Positions 19,086 through 28,634 are shown, counted from the first letter of the stretch. The stretch: 64,000 nt of DNA from Rhodobacter sp. (GCA_016704435.1 JADJAB010000037.1:9684-73683), one strand, 5' to 3'. A program made the numbers and translations. The notes: generated by a model from the sequence alone, not told the origin.

Positions 19086-21072
19086 GCCGGGTGACGGGAA
19101 CCGGCGTCTGGGCGATTTTCCCTTTGTTTTTCCGTCCTATGACGAGCCTTGGGCCGATGCCAACTGGCGTGAGCTTGTCGGCAATCAACCGCATGCCTTG
19201 CGTGTCCACGGCGTAAAGGGGCTTGATGCCTGTCACAAGGCGGCGGCGGATGCCGTGACCGGCGACTGGGTGGTGACGATCGACGCCGATACAAGGATCG
19301 ACCCGCGTCTGCTGGATGCCACCGTCCCGCTATACCTTATGAACGGCAATCTGCGGCTGGACTGGCTTAGCCGCAATGCTGTCAACGGATTGTGGAGCGG
19401 CAACGGCTGCGTCAAGCTGTGGCCAAGGGCGCTCTTGCAAGAGATGCGGTCGCATGAGGCCGCGCCGCCGGGTGCGATGTCACTGGATCACGACATCGGC
19501 GCGATCCGTCCGGGCAGATCGGCACAGGTGACGATGCCCGAGCGTGCGGCATTCACCGAACCGTCGCTGACCGCGTTTCACGCCTTCCGCGCGGGTCTGC
19601 GGGAAACGGTTTTCCTGCGCCAGATGGCCGAAGCGACGGCGCTGCGCAGTGGCCTTGCAGATTGGCGCGAGGATACCGCAGCACGGCGCCTGATCGAGAT
19701 CTGGTGCAGCATCGGGCGGCACGCCCCGAACGGGCACTGGCTGCTCTACGGTGCCAGGCTTGGCCTGTTGCTGCCACAGCTCTGGCCGGGCTGGGATCCC
19801 CGGATGATCAACGACTATGGCCGCATCGCCGAACTCTGGCACGGGCAGGCAATGCCGCGCCATGCCCGGGGCAGGGGCTGGAACTGGCAAAGCCTGGACG
19901 GTGACCTGCGCCATCTGGGGCAAGAGCTTGTCCAGGGCCAGGGTCTTGCCATCATCGAATTCGAGCCCGCGCATTCGCGGCAGTTGGCAGCGCTGGATGT
20001 CTGGTCGCCATCGGTCACGTCAAGCAGGCTGGACGGCCTCGGGCACCGGCTGTCAAAATCGGAGCAGGACGGCGCGCCCTTGCGCGAGGTGCTGGAGATT
20101 GCCGCCGCATTGGACCACCCGGCCGCCTTTGACAATCTGGGCATGCTTTGCCTGAAACACGGTTCCGCCGGTGCCGATCCTGCCCGCGCGGCCTGGTTGT
20201 TTGGCGCGGCTGCAGCACTTGGCAATCCGCATGCTCCCGGCCATCTGGCTGCGCTTGCCGCCGATCCGGCCACCGCTGCGGCGGTGGCCGGTGTCGCCCC
20301 GGCCCGGCTTGCCCGGGATCTGCCGGTCCTGACCCAGCACGGCAAGAACAAGACCGCGCTGCGACGGGCGCTGCGCCAATGCGATGGGCCGATCTGTCTG
20401 GTCCTGGATCAGGGCGTCACCCCGGCACCCACCTTTGGCACGCATGTGCCGGATCCCGCGCCGGCGCTTGCCGGGCAGATCGTCGGCTACCTCTGTGTCT
20501 GCCCGGTCACCGGCCTTGGGCGTCCGCGCGGCCTCCGCCTGGCGACACCGGAAAGGTTGATCCAGACGCCGGATGCCGCGGCTGATGTCATCCTGCCGGT
20601 CATCCTGGGGCTTTTGCCTGCCCCAACCGATCCAGCCCAGGCCCTGGCCGGAGGTCTGGCCGCAAGCCAGGAGGATATGCCGCTGGTTCTTGCGACGATC
20701 GGACTTGACCGTCCCTGGGGAGCGTATTGGGTGCTGGGCACGCTTCTTGCCCTTTCGGGGCGGAAGCCCGACGTGGCCGAGATCAAACGGCTTGCCCGGC
20801 TTGGCCTCGAAGCCATCCTGCGCCAGGTCGACGCCGCGGCGCGTGTCCTTTCGCAACAAACCGGGGCCGAAGTGCCGATCTTGTCGGCCGAGGAAAGCAG
20901 CGCCTTGCGCAGAATGCTGCCGCCGATCCCTGCACGGCACCACTGGCAGAACGCCGCAACGGCACTGGCGGGCCTTGGCCCCGACATGCAGCACCGGTCG
21001 TGCATGATGGCGCAGGCGGCAATTGCCCTATGGGGCAGGGCGCCTGAGGCGAAGCGCCAGACCGCTACCTGA
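19072..21072 (+). CDS. GT-A glycosyltransferase-like protein with Sel1-like segment
   Basis: A 666-residue protein whose first usable start is TTG at 19072, overlapping the caspase stop by 14 bp. That suggests translational coupling. The first 250 residues contain FVFPSYDEPWADANW, VHGVKGLDACHKAAADA and WVVTIDADTRIDPRLLDA: a GT-A-like fold with a DxD-type DADT. The segment LRLDWLSRNAVNGLWSGNGC follows. The middle has a Sel1-like stretch (DHPAAFDNLGMLCLKHGSAG, AAWLFGAAAALGNPHAPGHL). The C-terminal half is unfamiliar. Likely a sugar-transfer or sugar-recognition protein of the cluster; substrate unknown. It is convergent with the lipoprotein gene, overlapping by 8 bp. Confidence 0.65.
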   Translation: MSASEPGDGNRRLGDFPFVFPSYDEPWADANWRELVGNQPHALRVHGVKGLDACHKAAADAVTGDWVVTIDADTRIDPRLLDATVPLYLMNGNLRLDWLSRNAVNGLWSGNGCVKLWPRALLQEMRSHEAAPPGAMSLDHDIGAIRPGRSAQVTMPERAAFTEPSLTAFHAFRAGLRETVFLRQMAEATALRSGLADWREDTAARRLIEIWCSIGRHAPNGHWLLYGARLGLLLPQLWPGWDPRMINDYGRIAELWHGQAMPRHARGRGWNWQSLDGDLRHLGQELVQGQGLAIIEFEPAHSRQLAALDVWSPSVTSSRLDGLGHRLSKSEQDGAPLREVLEIAAALDHPAAFDNLGMLCLKHGSAGADPARAAWLFGAAAALGNPHAPGHLAALAADPATAAAVAGVAPARLARDLPVLTQHGKNKTALRRALRQCDGPICLVLDQGVTPAPTFGTHVPDPAPALAGQIVGYLCVCPVTGLGRPRGLRLATPERLIQTPDAAADVILPVILGLLPAPTDPAQALAGGLAASQEDMPLVLATIGLDRPWGAYWVLGTLLALSGRKPDVAEIKRLARLGLEAILRQVDAAARVLSQQTGAEVPILSAEESSALRRMLPPIPARHHWQNAATALAGLGPDMQHRSCMMAQAAIALWGRAPEAKRQTAT

Positions 21073-21654
21073 GGATCTTGTGGATAAGACCGGACGACTT
21101 GCAGGACGTATGATCCGCAAGCCTGCCTGATCCGGTTTCGTCAAACGAGATCCTTGAGGTCGCGACCCGCCCGGTGCTGACCGACCTGTACGTGACCGTC
21201 ACCGAATGCGTCTCGGCCACGGCATAGCCTTTGCCGGACGCAAGCGGCACAAGGCGGATGTCCGAACTGGATTTGACCTTGCGCTCTGTCGGGCCGTTCA
21301 GCGGCGGTTTGGCGATCAGCACTGCCTTCGGAGCCGTCCCCGACACTTCGACCCGGTTGCCCAGCGCCACCTGAATCAGCGTTCCGCAATCAACCAGCGC
21401 CGGAGCGGCCGACCTGACGCGTATGCTGCCATCGCGCAAGAGCGTGGTGCTTTCGAAACCGGCGGCCTTCAACGCCTGAACCACGTCACCCGGCGTTCTG
21501 CTGGTAGAGATGGTGTCCGTTCCAGTCGCCTGGGGGCACGAAACGTCAGGCCGTCCTGTGCGGGCGGCACTGCGGCGCAACCGGCCACCAGCAGTGCTAG
21601 TCCGATACCCGGCATCCAGCCCGACGGAAATGCCAACACCTCAGGACCGCGCAT
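21065..21654 (-). CDS. Lipoprotein of unknown function; one-base indel
   Basis: The start is ATG at 21654, overlapping the upstream stop as TGATG. The N-terminus has a lipoprotein signal (MPGIGLALLVAGCAAVPP, lipobox LVAGC). Just after, at the GGGGG at 21532-21536 (plus strand), one base is missing: adding it joins DGLTFRAP to QATGTDTISTSRTPGDVVQA and restores about 196 residues. The mature part contains GDVVQALKAAGFESTTLLRD and VTYRSVSTGRVATSRISFDE, probably an outer-membrane-anchored beta-rich domain. No family is recognised. In one operon with the small exported protein upstream. Confidence 0.65.
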
Positions 21655-21965
21655 CAATAAACCCCCGCGTCGCCGTTTCCGCCATCGCCCACACGGGTTG
21701 TTCCACCGGCAGCAGGGGGCACAGGGGCGATCTTTCGGGGCGCCCCGATGACACCCAGCCGGGCAAGGGCCGCGACGGCATCGTCAACATAGTCACCGGC
21801 AGGGAACAGGCTGAGGTAATGATAATAGGCCTCGGCCGTATCCGCCGACATCGCGGCGCTCCAGGTTTCGCTTTCATCGGTTCCTGCCGCAGAAGCGGCC
21901 GAGCCGCTCAGCAGGACTGCGAAGAAAGCTCTGAGGAATGAAGTCCAGCGGGAAACTGTGGCCAT
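21654..21965 (-). CDS. Small exported protein sharing a motif with the caspase protein
   Basis: A 103-residue protein from ATG at 21965. MATVSRWTSFLRAFFAVLLS plus GSAASA-AG is a signal peptide. The mature part has ETWSAAMSADTAEAYYHYLS-LFPAGDYVDDAVAALARL. This W-A-x3-AD-x3-(Y/F)-x2-(Y/F)-(L/I)-x-LFP pattern is also present in the spacer of the caspase gene (LTAWLTIAESADSRDFEHFI-ALFPED). The tail is Gly/Asp-rich. Function unknown; the shared motif argues for a role with the caspase protein. It overlaps the lipoprotein gene by one base (TGATG). Confidence 0.65.
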   Translation of the reverse strand: MATVSRWTSFLRAFFAVLLSGSAASAAGTDESETWSAAMSADTAEAYYHYLSLFPAGDYVDDAVAALARLGVIGAPRKIAPVPPAAGGTTRVGDGGNGDAGVY

Positions 21966-21996
21966 GAAACCGGAATCCGTAATCAGGGTCGAAATG

Positions 21997-22512
21997 CTAT
22001 ATTTTTTCTACCATGTTTGAGAGGATTCGGAAAGCAATCCGTTTCTCGTTCCGGGCGATCCGGACCAGTTCATGCACATCCTTGGGCGCGAGTTCCAGCA
22101 GTTCCAGCGCGGCATCGTTGGCCCACTCGCAACTGACGACGCACCAGGACGACAGGATCAGCGACAGGCGGCGAAAGCTGTGGGCAAGCGCATCCTGAAT
22201 GTCGCCGGGGGCGGCATATGCGGTTTGCAGCGGCCAGGGCACGAATTCGAAGATCATGTCGCGTGCGGTGATGCAGCCGGTCGGGATGCGATCCGAAATG
22301 ACAAGGCAGCGGAACCCCCTTGTCTCGCAACAGGCGCGATGTGCGCCAAGCCGCGTTTCCAGATCCTGCGCATCGCCAAAGTGGACCAGCGCCCGGCTGA
22401 CCTGCATGCCCGCCATCTCGCCGTCTTCGGTTGCACCGGAGGCAACGGGCGGCGCTGCCTTTGCGGCCGCCCGCTTTCCGGCAGCGATCGCATTGGAGAG
22501 GCGGCGTAACAT
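21997..22512 (-). CDS. Unknown cytoplasmic protein of the glycan/caspase cluster
   Basis: Start chosen at ATG 22512 (MLRRLSNAIAAGKRAAAKAA), giving 171 residues; a longer reading to 22590 adds an implausible Cys/Pro-rich N-terminus. It contains ALVHFGDAQDLETRLGAHRA, RGFRCLVISDRIPTGCITAR and ALELLELAPKDVHELVRIAR. No signal peptide and no family I recognise. It is divergent from the large glycosyltransferase gene at 22595, with a gap of 82 bp holding both promoters. Confidence 0.55.
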   Translation of the reverse strand: MLRRLSNAIAAGKRAAAKAAPPVASGATEDGEMAGMQVSRALVHFGDAQDLETRLGAHRACCETRGFRCLVISDRIPTGCITARDMIFEFVPWPLQTAYAAPGDIQDALAHSFRRLSLILSSWCVVSCEWANDAALELLELAPKDVHELVRIARNEKRIAFRILSNMVEKI

Positions 22513-22594
22513 GGATGATCGGTTCTCCGGGGCAAACGGCATGGACAGAGTTTCAGGCGGACATATAGTGATACATTGATCGCAGGGCACAGCA

Positions 22595-24826
22595 ATGATG
22601 GACGTCGATATTCTGATTGCCGGCGATTTCCGGTTTCCCGGCGGGACATCGACCTCGATCGCGTCCGAGGCGCGGGCGCTGGCGGTGGCAGGCTATCGTG
22701 TCGGTCTTCTGGCGCTTGCGACCGGCCCCCTGGCGCCCCGTCGCCCGATCCATGCCGAAATCCGCGCGCTGGACGATGCGGGTCTTGCCCGCCTTGTGCC
22801 GCAGAATGAACCTGTGCAGGCGCAGCTTTGCTGCCTGCATCATCCGCTTGCCTTTTCGGTGCTGCCAGCCGTTCCGCCGCTGGTGACCTGTCGGCATTGC
22901 ATTCTGGTCGTTCACCACCCCGCAGTCGACGCGTCCGGTGCCGCGCAATACGATGTGCCCGCGGTGATCGCGATCACCGCTGCGCTTTTCGGCCCGACAC
23001 TCTGGGCGCCCGTGGGTCCGAAGGTGCGGGTAACGTTGGAGAACCTGCCCGAACCGCCGCCGATGACGCCCGAGGATTGGTTCAACATCCTGGATCCCGA
23101 CGACTTCGCCGCGGCCCGCGCCCGACTTCCGCACCGCCTTCCGGTCATCGGGCGCCACAGCCGCCCGCAGGCGTCGAAATGGCCCGGCGACCGGGAAACC
23201 TTTGTTGCGGCCTATCCCGACGATCCCGGCGTCAGGGTGCGGCTGCTGGGTTATTCCGCCGAGCTTGACCCTGTCGTCGCCCCGCGCCCCGCAAACTGGG
23301 AGGTCTTGCCGTTCGGCGCGTTGCCGGTGCGCGATTTTCTGGGCTCGCTGGACTATTTCTCCTACTTTCATGGCCCGGACTGGATCGAGGCCTTTGGCCG
23401 TTCGATCCTTGAGGCGATGGCGTCGGGGCTGGTGTGCTTTCTGCCGCCGGATTTCCGCAACCTGTTCGGCGATGCCGCGGTCTACTGCACGCCCGCCGAG
23501 GTTCTGGGTCATGTGCGGCGGCTGCAACAGGACCTGCCCGCCCGCCAGGCCATGGCTGCCCGCGCGGTTGAAACCGTGCGCGAACGGTTCGGACCCGGTC
23601 TGGCGGTTGCCCGTGTGCAGGCCCTGATCGGCCCGCCTTCCGTCGGCCGGGCTGCCGCGAGCCGCCCCGCCGAGGCTTCACGCTGCACTGGACGTATCCT
23701 TTACTTCACGTCGAACGGCGTGGGCATGGGGCATCTGACCCGCTGCATGGCCACGGCACGACGGATGTCGCCTGGAACAAGCCCAGTCGTGATCACGATG
23801 AGCAAGGCCTTCGGGGTGGTGCAGGACGAGGGCATCCATGTCGAGTATCTGCGCTATTTTCGCTCCATCGGACTTGATCACGCGACCTGGACCGAAAAGC
23901 TGACGGATGAGCTGACGGCAATTCTGTCCTACCACCAGCCCGACGTTTTTGTCTTTGACGGCAATGTGCCTTACGGCGGAATGCTTGCCGCGCTGGACAG
24001 CAGGCCGGACTTGTGGAGGGTCTGGCAGCGCAGGCCACTGTGGCGACCCGGCGTCGGTGCGGAATTCCTGAGGCTGGCTTCCGCTTTCGATGTCGTGCTG
24101 GAACCCGGCGAATTTGCCGACCCGGTCGACCGCGGGCTGACCACCGCCAGCAGCGCCGATGCCTTCCGCGTGGCGCCGATCCGCTTTCTGGACCTCGAAG
24201 AGGCCTATTCGCGCAAGCTTGCGCGGTCTTTGCTGGGGTTGGACCCGGATCGCCCGGCCGTGCTGATGCAGTTCGGCGCCGGCAACAATTTCGATTTGCG
24301 CCATCAGGCCGAAACCGTGTTCGAGATGGCCGATCCGCAGACCGGAAACCGCGATCTGCAGATCGTCTTTGCGCGCTGGCGGATTTCCGAGAACGACTGG
24401 CCCTTGCCTGCGCATGTCCGTCTGCTGGATGCCTTTCCGATTTCGCGCTATCTGGCAGCGTTCGACTGTGCCGTCGCGACCGCGGGCTACAACACCTTTC
24501 ACGAAAACATCGCGGCTGCGCTGCCGACGCTCTTTGTCTCGAACGACCACCCCGAGCAGGACGAGCAATGGCTACGCGCCGAATTCGCGGCGCTGCGGGG
24601 CATGGCGCTGCGCGCCCGGACCGAAGACCCCCACCAGTTCCGCCGCAAGTTCCAATGCCTGCTGGAGCCACAGACCCGCGCGCGGCTGGCAGCCGCCTGT
24701 TCGGCCGCAAGGCAGGCCAATGGCGCGAGCGCCGCCGCGCGCTTCCTGGAAGGTCTGACGCTGACCCGCAAGCGCAGCCCGCTTGCCTTCCGCCCGGTTC
24801 CGCAGACGGCCGGCTGGCACAGATGA
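22595..24826 (+). CDS. Double GT-B glycosyltransferase
   Basis: A 743-residue cytoplasmic protein starting ATG ATG at 22595/22598. The first half (about residues 1-350) looks like a GT4/GT1-type GT-B transferase: MDVDILIAGDFRFPGGTSTS at the start and DWIEAFGRSILEAMASGLVC as the C-terminal nucleotide-sugar motif. The second half (from about residue 365) is a separate MurG/UGT-like GT-B unit: RILYFTSNGVGMGHLTRCMA as the N-terminal Gly loop and DCAVATAGYNTFHENIAAAL as the donor-site motif. Two complete folds in one chain suggest two consecutive sugar additions. Its stop overlaps the next start as ATGA. Acceptor unknown. Confidence 0.8.
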   Translation: MMDVDILIAGDFRFPGGTSTSIASEARALAVAGYRVGLLALATGPLAPRRPIHAEIRALDDAGLARLVPQNEPVQAQLCCLHHPLAFSVLPAVPPLVTCRHCILVVHHPAVDASGAAQYDVPAVIAITAALFGPTLWAPVGPKVRVTLENLPEPPPMTPEDWFNILDPDDFAAARARLPHRLPVIGRHSRPQASKWPGDRETFVAAYPDDPGVRVRLLGYSAELDPVVAPRPANWEVLPFGALPVRDFLGSLDYFSYFHGPDWIEAFGRSILEAMASGLVCFLPPDFRNLFGDAAVYCTPAEVLGHVRRLQQDLPARQAMAARAVETVRERFGPGLAVARVQALIGPPSVGRAAASRPAEASRCTGRILYFTSNGVGMGHLTRCMATARRMSPGTSPVVITMSKAFGVVQDEGIHVEYLRYFRSIGLDHATWTEKLTDELTAILSYHQPDVFVFDGNVPYGGMLAALDSRPDLWRVWQRRPLWRPGVGAEFLRLASAFDVVLEPGEFADPVDRGLTTASSADAFRVAPIRFLDLEEAYSRKLARSLLGLDPDRPAVLMQFGAGNNFDLRHQAETVFEMADPQTGNRDLQIVFARWRISENDWPLPAHVRLLDAFPISRYLAAFDCAVATAGYNTFHENIAAALPTLFVSNDHPEQDEQWLRAEFAALRGMALRARTEDPHQFRRKFQCLLEPQTRARLAAACSAARQANGASAAARFLEGLTLTRKRSPLAFRPVPQTAGWHR

Positions 24827-27060
24827 CCGGAGCAAGGCATCAGGCTCGGTCAGATGCAAGGGTCACGGTGGGGATGCCGGTCTTCAACAACGCACGCACC
24901 CTGCGACGCGCCATCGACTCGGTCCTCGGTCAGGGCTTTTCCGATTGGGTGCTGGTCATCAGCGACGACGGGTCGACCGACGGCAGCGATCGGATCGCCG
25001 CCCATGCCGCCAAGGCAGACCCGCGTATCAGCCTGCTGCGGCAGCCGCAGCGGCTGGGCTTCATGAATTTCCGCGCACCGCTTGCGTCGGCCGAAACGCC
25101 CTATTTCGTCTGGCTTGCCGGGGATGACCATTGGCATCCGGACTTTCTGGAGCACACGCTGCGCGCGCTTGACGCTGCCCCTGCCGCAGTTTCGGCTCTG
25201 CCGCAGGCCACCTTTATCGGATCACCGGAAAGACCGGTGCCCAATCTGGGCTTTCTCAGGGGAGATGCGTCGCGGCGGATCACGCAGTATCTCCGGCATC
25301 CGGGCGGTACCCGCATGTATGGGCTGATGCGGACCGGATTGCTTGCGGCGGCCTTTCCGCCACGGCCGTTCAACGCCTATGACTGGTATCTGATGGTTGC
25401 GCTGCTGGCGAAAGGCCCGCAGCTTTCCCTGCCGCAGCAGCTGCTGTTTCGCGAAGAGACCCCCTGGTTCCGCTATGCCGAGGCCGTCGACAGCCTTTCC
25501 GACCGCGGGCTTTACCGCAGCTTTCCGGTGCTGGAGATGAGCCTGGAGCTGATCCGCGACCGGCACATTCCGCGCCGGGCCCTGCCTGCGCTGGCCGGGC
25601 TGAACCTGCGCAAACACGAGGAATATGTCGCCGTGACGCGCCCGGATACCTTCCGGCGGCGCAAATGGCTGTATCGGCTGGCGGGCCTGCCCATCGCTCG
25701 CGATCCGGCCCGGCAGGCCGAGTTGTCAGCGCGCGATCCCGCCCCTGCGGCCGCATTCCGGTTGCCAGGGCCGGCCGCAAATGTGCGCTACCGCGGCGCC
25801 GGGGTGACCGCGATCCTGACCTTCCGCAACGCCGCAAGCACGCTTGCCGCTGCGTTCGAGCATCTTGAGGCGCTGGGCTGCGACGTGATTGCCATTGACC
25901 ACGGATCAACCGATGGCAGCCGGGATATCGCCGCCTCATCGCAACAGGCGGGCCGCTGCCGCATCATCGACTCGCGCTGGACCGGCGCTTTCGATCTGCA
26001 CCGCCAGCTTGCCCAAAAGCGCGAGATCATCGCCGGGCTTTCGCCAGGCTGGGTGCTGCATGCCGATGCCGACGAATTTCTTGAACCTCCGCCGGGCCAA
26101 AGCCTTGCCGATTGCATCGTTTCGGCAAGCAGCAATGGGCAGATCGCCTTTCCGGTCACCGAGCAACTCTTTGTTCCAAGGTACGAAGACGAAGAGCACG
26201 ATCCGCAGAATTTCCGCAAGACGATGACTGCTTTCGTGCAGATGCACGAACACGACGCCAAACAGCGGCTTTTCCGCAGCAACGCCGACCTAGCCCTGTG
26301 GATGCGAACCGGCGGCCATACCGTCACCCGCGATCCTGAACGCCTGGCACCGCCGCTTGTGTTGCAGCACTTTCCCGGTCTTTCGCTGGATGATCTGCGG
26401 GCGCAATACCACGCGCGGGTCTTTGCGCCGGGCGACCGCGCAAGGCTGTGGCATGACAACCGCTCGGCCGCGCACGCCTTCGACATCGTCGAACCCGACC
26501 CGGCTCTGTTCTGCAAGGCATCACCGTCAGACCTTCGCCGCCTGCCTTTCTTCCGGCCACGGGCCCCCTATGCCGCGCCGCCGCTGCCCGTGCCGGCCGA
26601 CCTCTACCTTGTCGACGGTGGCGCGGGCGGCGGCCATGCCGCCTTGCTGCAGGCCGCATTGCCCGGGCTGCGCATCGCTACGGTTGATGCCAGCGCGCTT
26701 TGGGGGATGACGCAAAACCACCCGGTCTTGAACATTCTGGGCCATCCGGCCGGCCTGCATGGCCACAACGTGCAGCGCAGCCTTGAACGCAGCCGCGCTG
26801 TCGAATGGACGCGCCGGATCGCGCAGGCACGGCAATGGGCGCTTGACCGCAACGCCGTCTATGCGGAACTGCGCATCGAGGAGGTCCAGCCAGGCGGCGA
26901 AGCCCTGCGCGACTGCCTCTTGCGCCTCTTGCAGCCACGCGCGCCTCGCGGCGCAACGGGCTTTGTCCCGATCGACAGCCCGGCAATCCTGCGCGGGCCT
27001 TTTGAAAATCCGGTTCGGGCGATCACCGCCCCGCTTTCCGCCGATCTTGGCTACCGGTAG
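24823..27060 (+). CDS. Double GT2 (GT-A) glycosyltransferase
   Basis: A 745-residue protein starting at the ATG of an ATGA overlap with the preceding gene. The first GT2 domain (residues 1 to about 260) has VTVGMPVFNNARTLRRAIDS, VISDDGSTDGSDRIAAHAA and YFVWLAGDDHWHPDFLEHTL. The second (from about residue 325) has VTAILTFRNAASTLAAAFEH, IAIDHGSTDGSRDIAASS and WVLHADADEFLEPPPGQSL, in the style of GT2/GT92-type transferases with DADE as DxD. The last 170 residues are less familiar. With the preceding double GT-B gene this makes four transferase domains in two coupled genes. Substrate unknown. Confidence 0.8.
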   Translation: MTGARHQARSDARVTVGMPVFNNARTLRRAIDSVLGQGFSDWVLVISDDGSTDGSDRIAAHAAKADPRISLLRQPQRLGFMNFRAPLASAETPYFVWLAGDDHWHPDFLEHTLRALDAAPAAVSALPQATFIGSPERPVPNLGFLRGDASRRITQYLRHPGGTRMYGLMRTGLLAAAFPPRPFNAYDWYLMVALLAKGPQLSLPQQLLFREETPWFRYAEAVDSLSDRGLYRSFPVLEMSLELIRDRHIPRRALPALAGLNLRKHEEYVAVTRPDTFRRRKWLYRLAGLPIARDPARQAELSARDPAPAAAFRLPGPAANVRYRGAGVTAILTFRNAASTLAAAFEHLEALGCDVIAIDHGSTDGSRDIAASSQQAGRCRIIDSRWTGAFDLHRQLAQKREIIAGLSPGWVLHADADEFLEPPPGQSLADCIVSASSNGQIAFPVTEQLFVPRYEDEEHDPQNFRKTMTAFVQMHEHDAKQRLFRSNADLALWMRTGGHTVTRDPERLAPPLVLQHFPGLSLDDLRAQYHARVFAPGDRARLWHDNRSAAHAFDIVEPDPALFCKASPSDLRRLPFFRPRAPYAAPPLPVPADLYLVDGGAGGGHAALLQAALPGLRIATVDASALWGMTQNHPVLNILGHPAGLHGHNVQRSLERSRAVEWTRRIAQARQWALDRNAVYAELRIEEVQPGGEALRDCLLRLLQPRAPRGATGFVPIDSPAILRGPFENPVRAITAPLSADLGYR

Positions 27061-27068
27061 AGCGCGCG

Positions 27069-28074
27069 ATGGTCGAAACCCTTGTCCTGCACGTCGGGCC
27101 GCACAAGACCGGCACAACCGCGCTTCAGCGCGCCTTTGCCGCCAATGCGGCGCGGCTGGCGCATCGCGGCATCCTCTATCCGGCGTCCGGTCGCACGGCA
27201 GATTGCCACGCGCCACTGGCCGAGGCGCTTCGCACCGGGGATGCCGGAGCCTCTGGATGCACTGGCCGCCGAGGCGCGCGGCTGGCGCGCGCTGCTGCTG
27301 TCCAGCGAGAACTTCTCGGCATTGGACAGGGATATGCTGCAAGCCCTGCGCATTGCCTTTCCGCAGGCAGAGGTCCGCGTCAGCTATACGCTGCGCCGAC
27401 TTGCAGCGCTTTGGCCAGCCCATTGGGCCGAACTGGTCAAGCATGGCCAGGGGCTGTCCTTTGCGGACTATCTGGACCGTGTCGCGCAGGCTGATGAGCG
27501 CGCGCCGCAGGCCCCCATTCTGCCCCTGCAGCAACTGACGCGGTTGCGGTCCGTCTTCGGCCCTGACGCGCTGCGCATCGCGATCCACGATGCGCGCATT
27601 GCTCAGGCGCAGGACATCGGCCCCGCCTTCATGGACGAGATGTTCGGGCTGGGTCAGGACGCCCCGCATTTCGCGACCAGCCGCTGCAACCCGACCCCCC
27701 CGGCCCGGGAAACGGCATTGGTGCGATTGATGAACCTGCATGTCGCGGGACGATCCGACCATCTTGCCAGACGGCGGATGCGGCTGGCGCTGCTTGCGGC
27801 GTTGCGGGACGATCCGCCCGGGTGGTTGCGGGGTTTCACCGCAGCGACGGAGCAAGCACCCCGATCGGTTCTGTCTTCATCGCATCCGCTTGTGCAGCAC
27901 CAGCAATCGGCGGTCGTGGCCGGGTTCGGCCATGGGTTTCTCGATCCCGCCGAAACCTACCTTGCCCCGATTGAAACGGCGGTTTTCCGGTCAGAGCTGC
28001 AAGATCTGGCACCGGGGATGCGAATCGAGGTGACGGCACTCTTGGACCGGATCGAGCGGTCCGTTACGTGCTGA
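27069..28074 (+). CDS. Sulfotransferase-like protein with PAPS-binding loop; one-base insertion
   Basis: The start is ATG at 27069 (MVETLVLHVGPHKTGTTALQ), 8 bp after the previous stop. HVGPHKTGTT is the 5'-phosphosulfate loop of PAPS-dependent sulfotransferases, and ARGWRALLLSSENFSALD resembles the second conserved segment. The frame switches at the GGGG at 27237-27240: removing one G joins LAEALRTG to MPEPLDALAAEARGW and gives about 334 residues. The later part (LTRLRSVFGPDALRIAIHDA) is typical of glycan sulfotransferase-like proteins in glycosyltransferase clusters. A role in sulfating the polymer made by the neighbouring enzymes is inferred. Confidence 0.75.
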
Positions 28075-28239
28075 CGCCGATCCGGCGCGGTGTCTCCACG
28101 CACCACTGCACCTGCCATTCGGAAGTGTCCTGCATCATCGGCCCCGAAACCTGTAGTCGGGCTGCCGGGCAGCCCCACGCCGCGTCCCGGCGCCACCTGC
28201 GCAGGGCAGCAGGTCAGCGCCGCCCATGTTGCGGGTCGC
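28075..28239. other. Intergenic stretch ahead of the recombinase remnant
   Basis: No gene is seen between the sulfotransferase stop and the recombinase remnant. The whole 560-bp gap from 28075 to tRNA-Tyr holds only the remnant and the end of the tRNA. Codon pattern in the first part is poor. Confidence 0.5.
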
Positions 28240-28446
28240 GCCGCCTCCTTCGAAGACCTCACCAGCCGTGAGAGACTGCCGAGACGGCCATCAACCGAAT
28301 CCTGCCGCTGGCGCGGCTCGCTTCAGACATCGGCGAAGCGATCCGTGATGGTCAACAGCCGACGGGCCTCACGGCTGCGTGGCCTTCTCGATCTGCTACT
28401 GGATCGGGCCGAACAGGGCGCGTTGCATGGATTGGTTGCCATCTGA
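28240..28446 (+). pseudogene. C-terminal fragment of a large serine recombinase
   Basis: Read through two frame switches, this stretch gives AASFEDLTSRE, then ETAINRILPLARLASDIGEA with IRDGQQPTGLT, then LRGLLDLLLDRAEQGALHGL and a stop. The order (helix-turn-helix-like segment, ILPLAxLAxDIxEAIxDGxQP, LTLxxLL, DxAEQ) matches the C-terminal end of alphaproteobacterial site-specific serine recombinases. Switches lie near 28279 and 28371. No N-terminal catalytic or zinc-ribbon domain is present. It lies about 190 bp from the 3' end of tRNA-Tyr, a common integration site. Either a decayed integrase, or a short remnant additionally damaged by base-calling indels. Confidence 0.6.
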
Positions 28447-28634
28447 TTCCGCATCAAAGGCAGCCCTCAAGCCCTGTCGCGAAAATTGCTCGCAGAGAAG
28501 TCCGGGAAAAACCGGCCTGAAAGCCGCTCTGCAGGTGGAGGTCTGCGGTGTGGAGGCGATGACCTGCTGCCCAACCCTTCGAAATCGCGCGACTTGATCA
28601 GCGCGCGCTAGCCTTCACCAAACCGATGGGTGTT

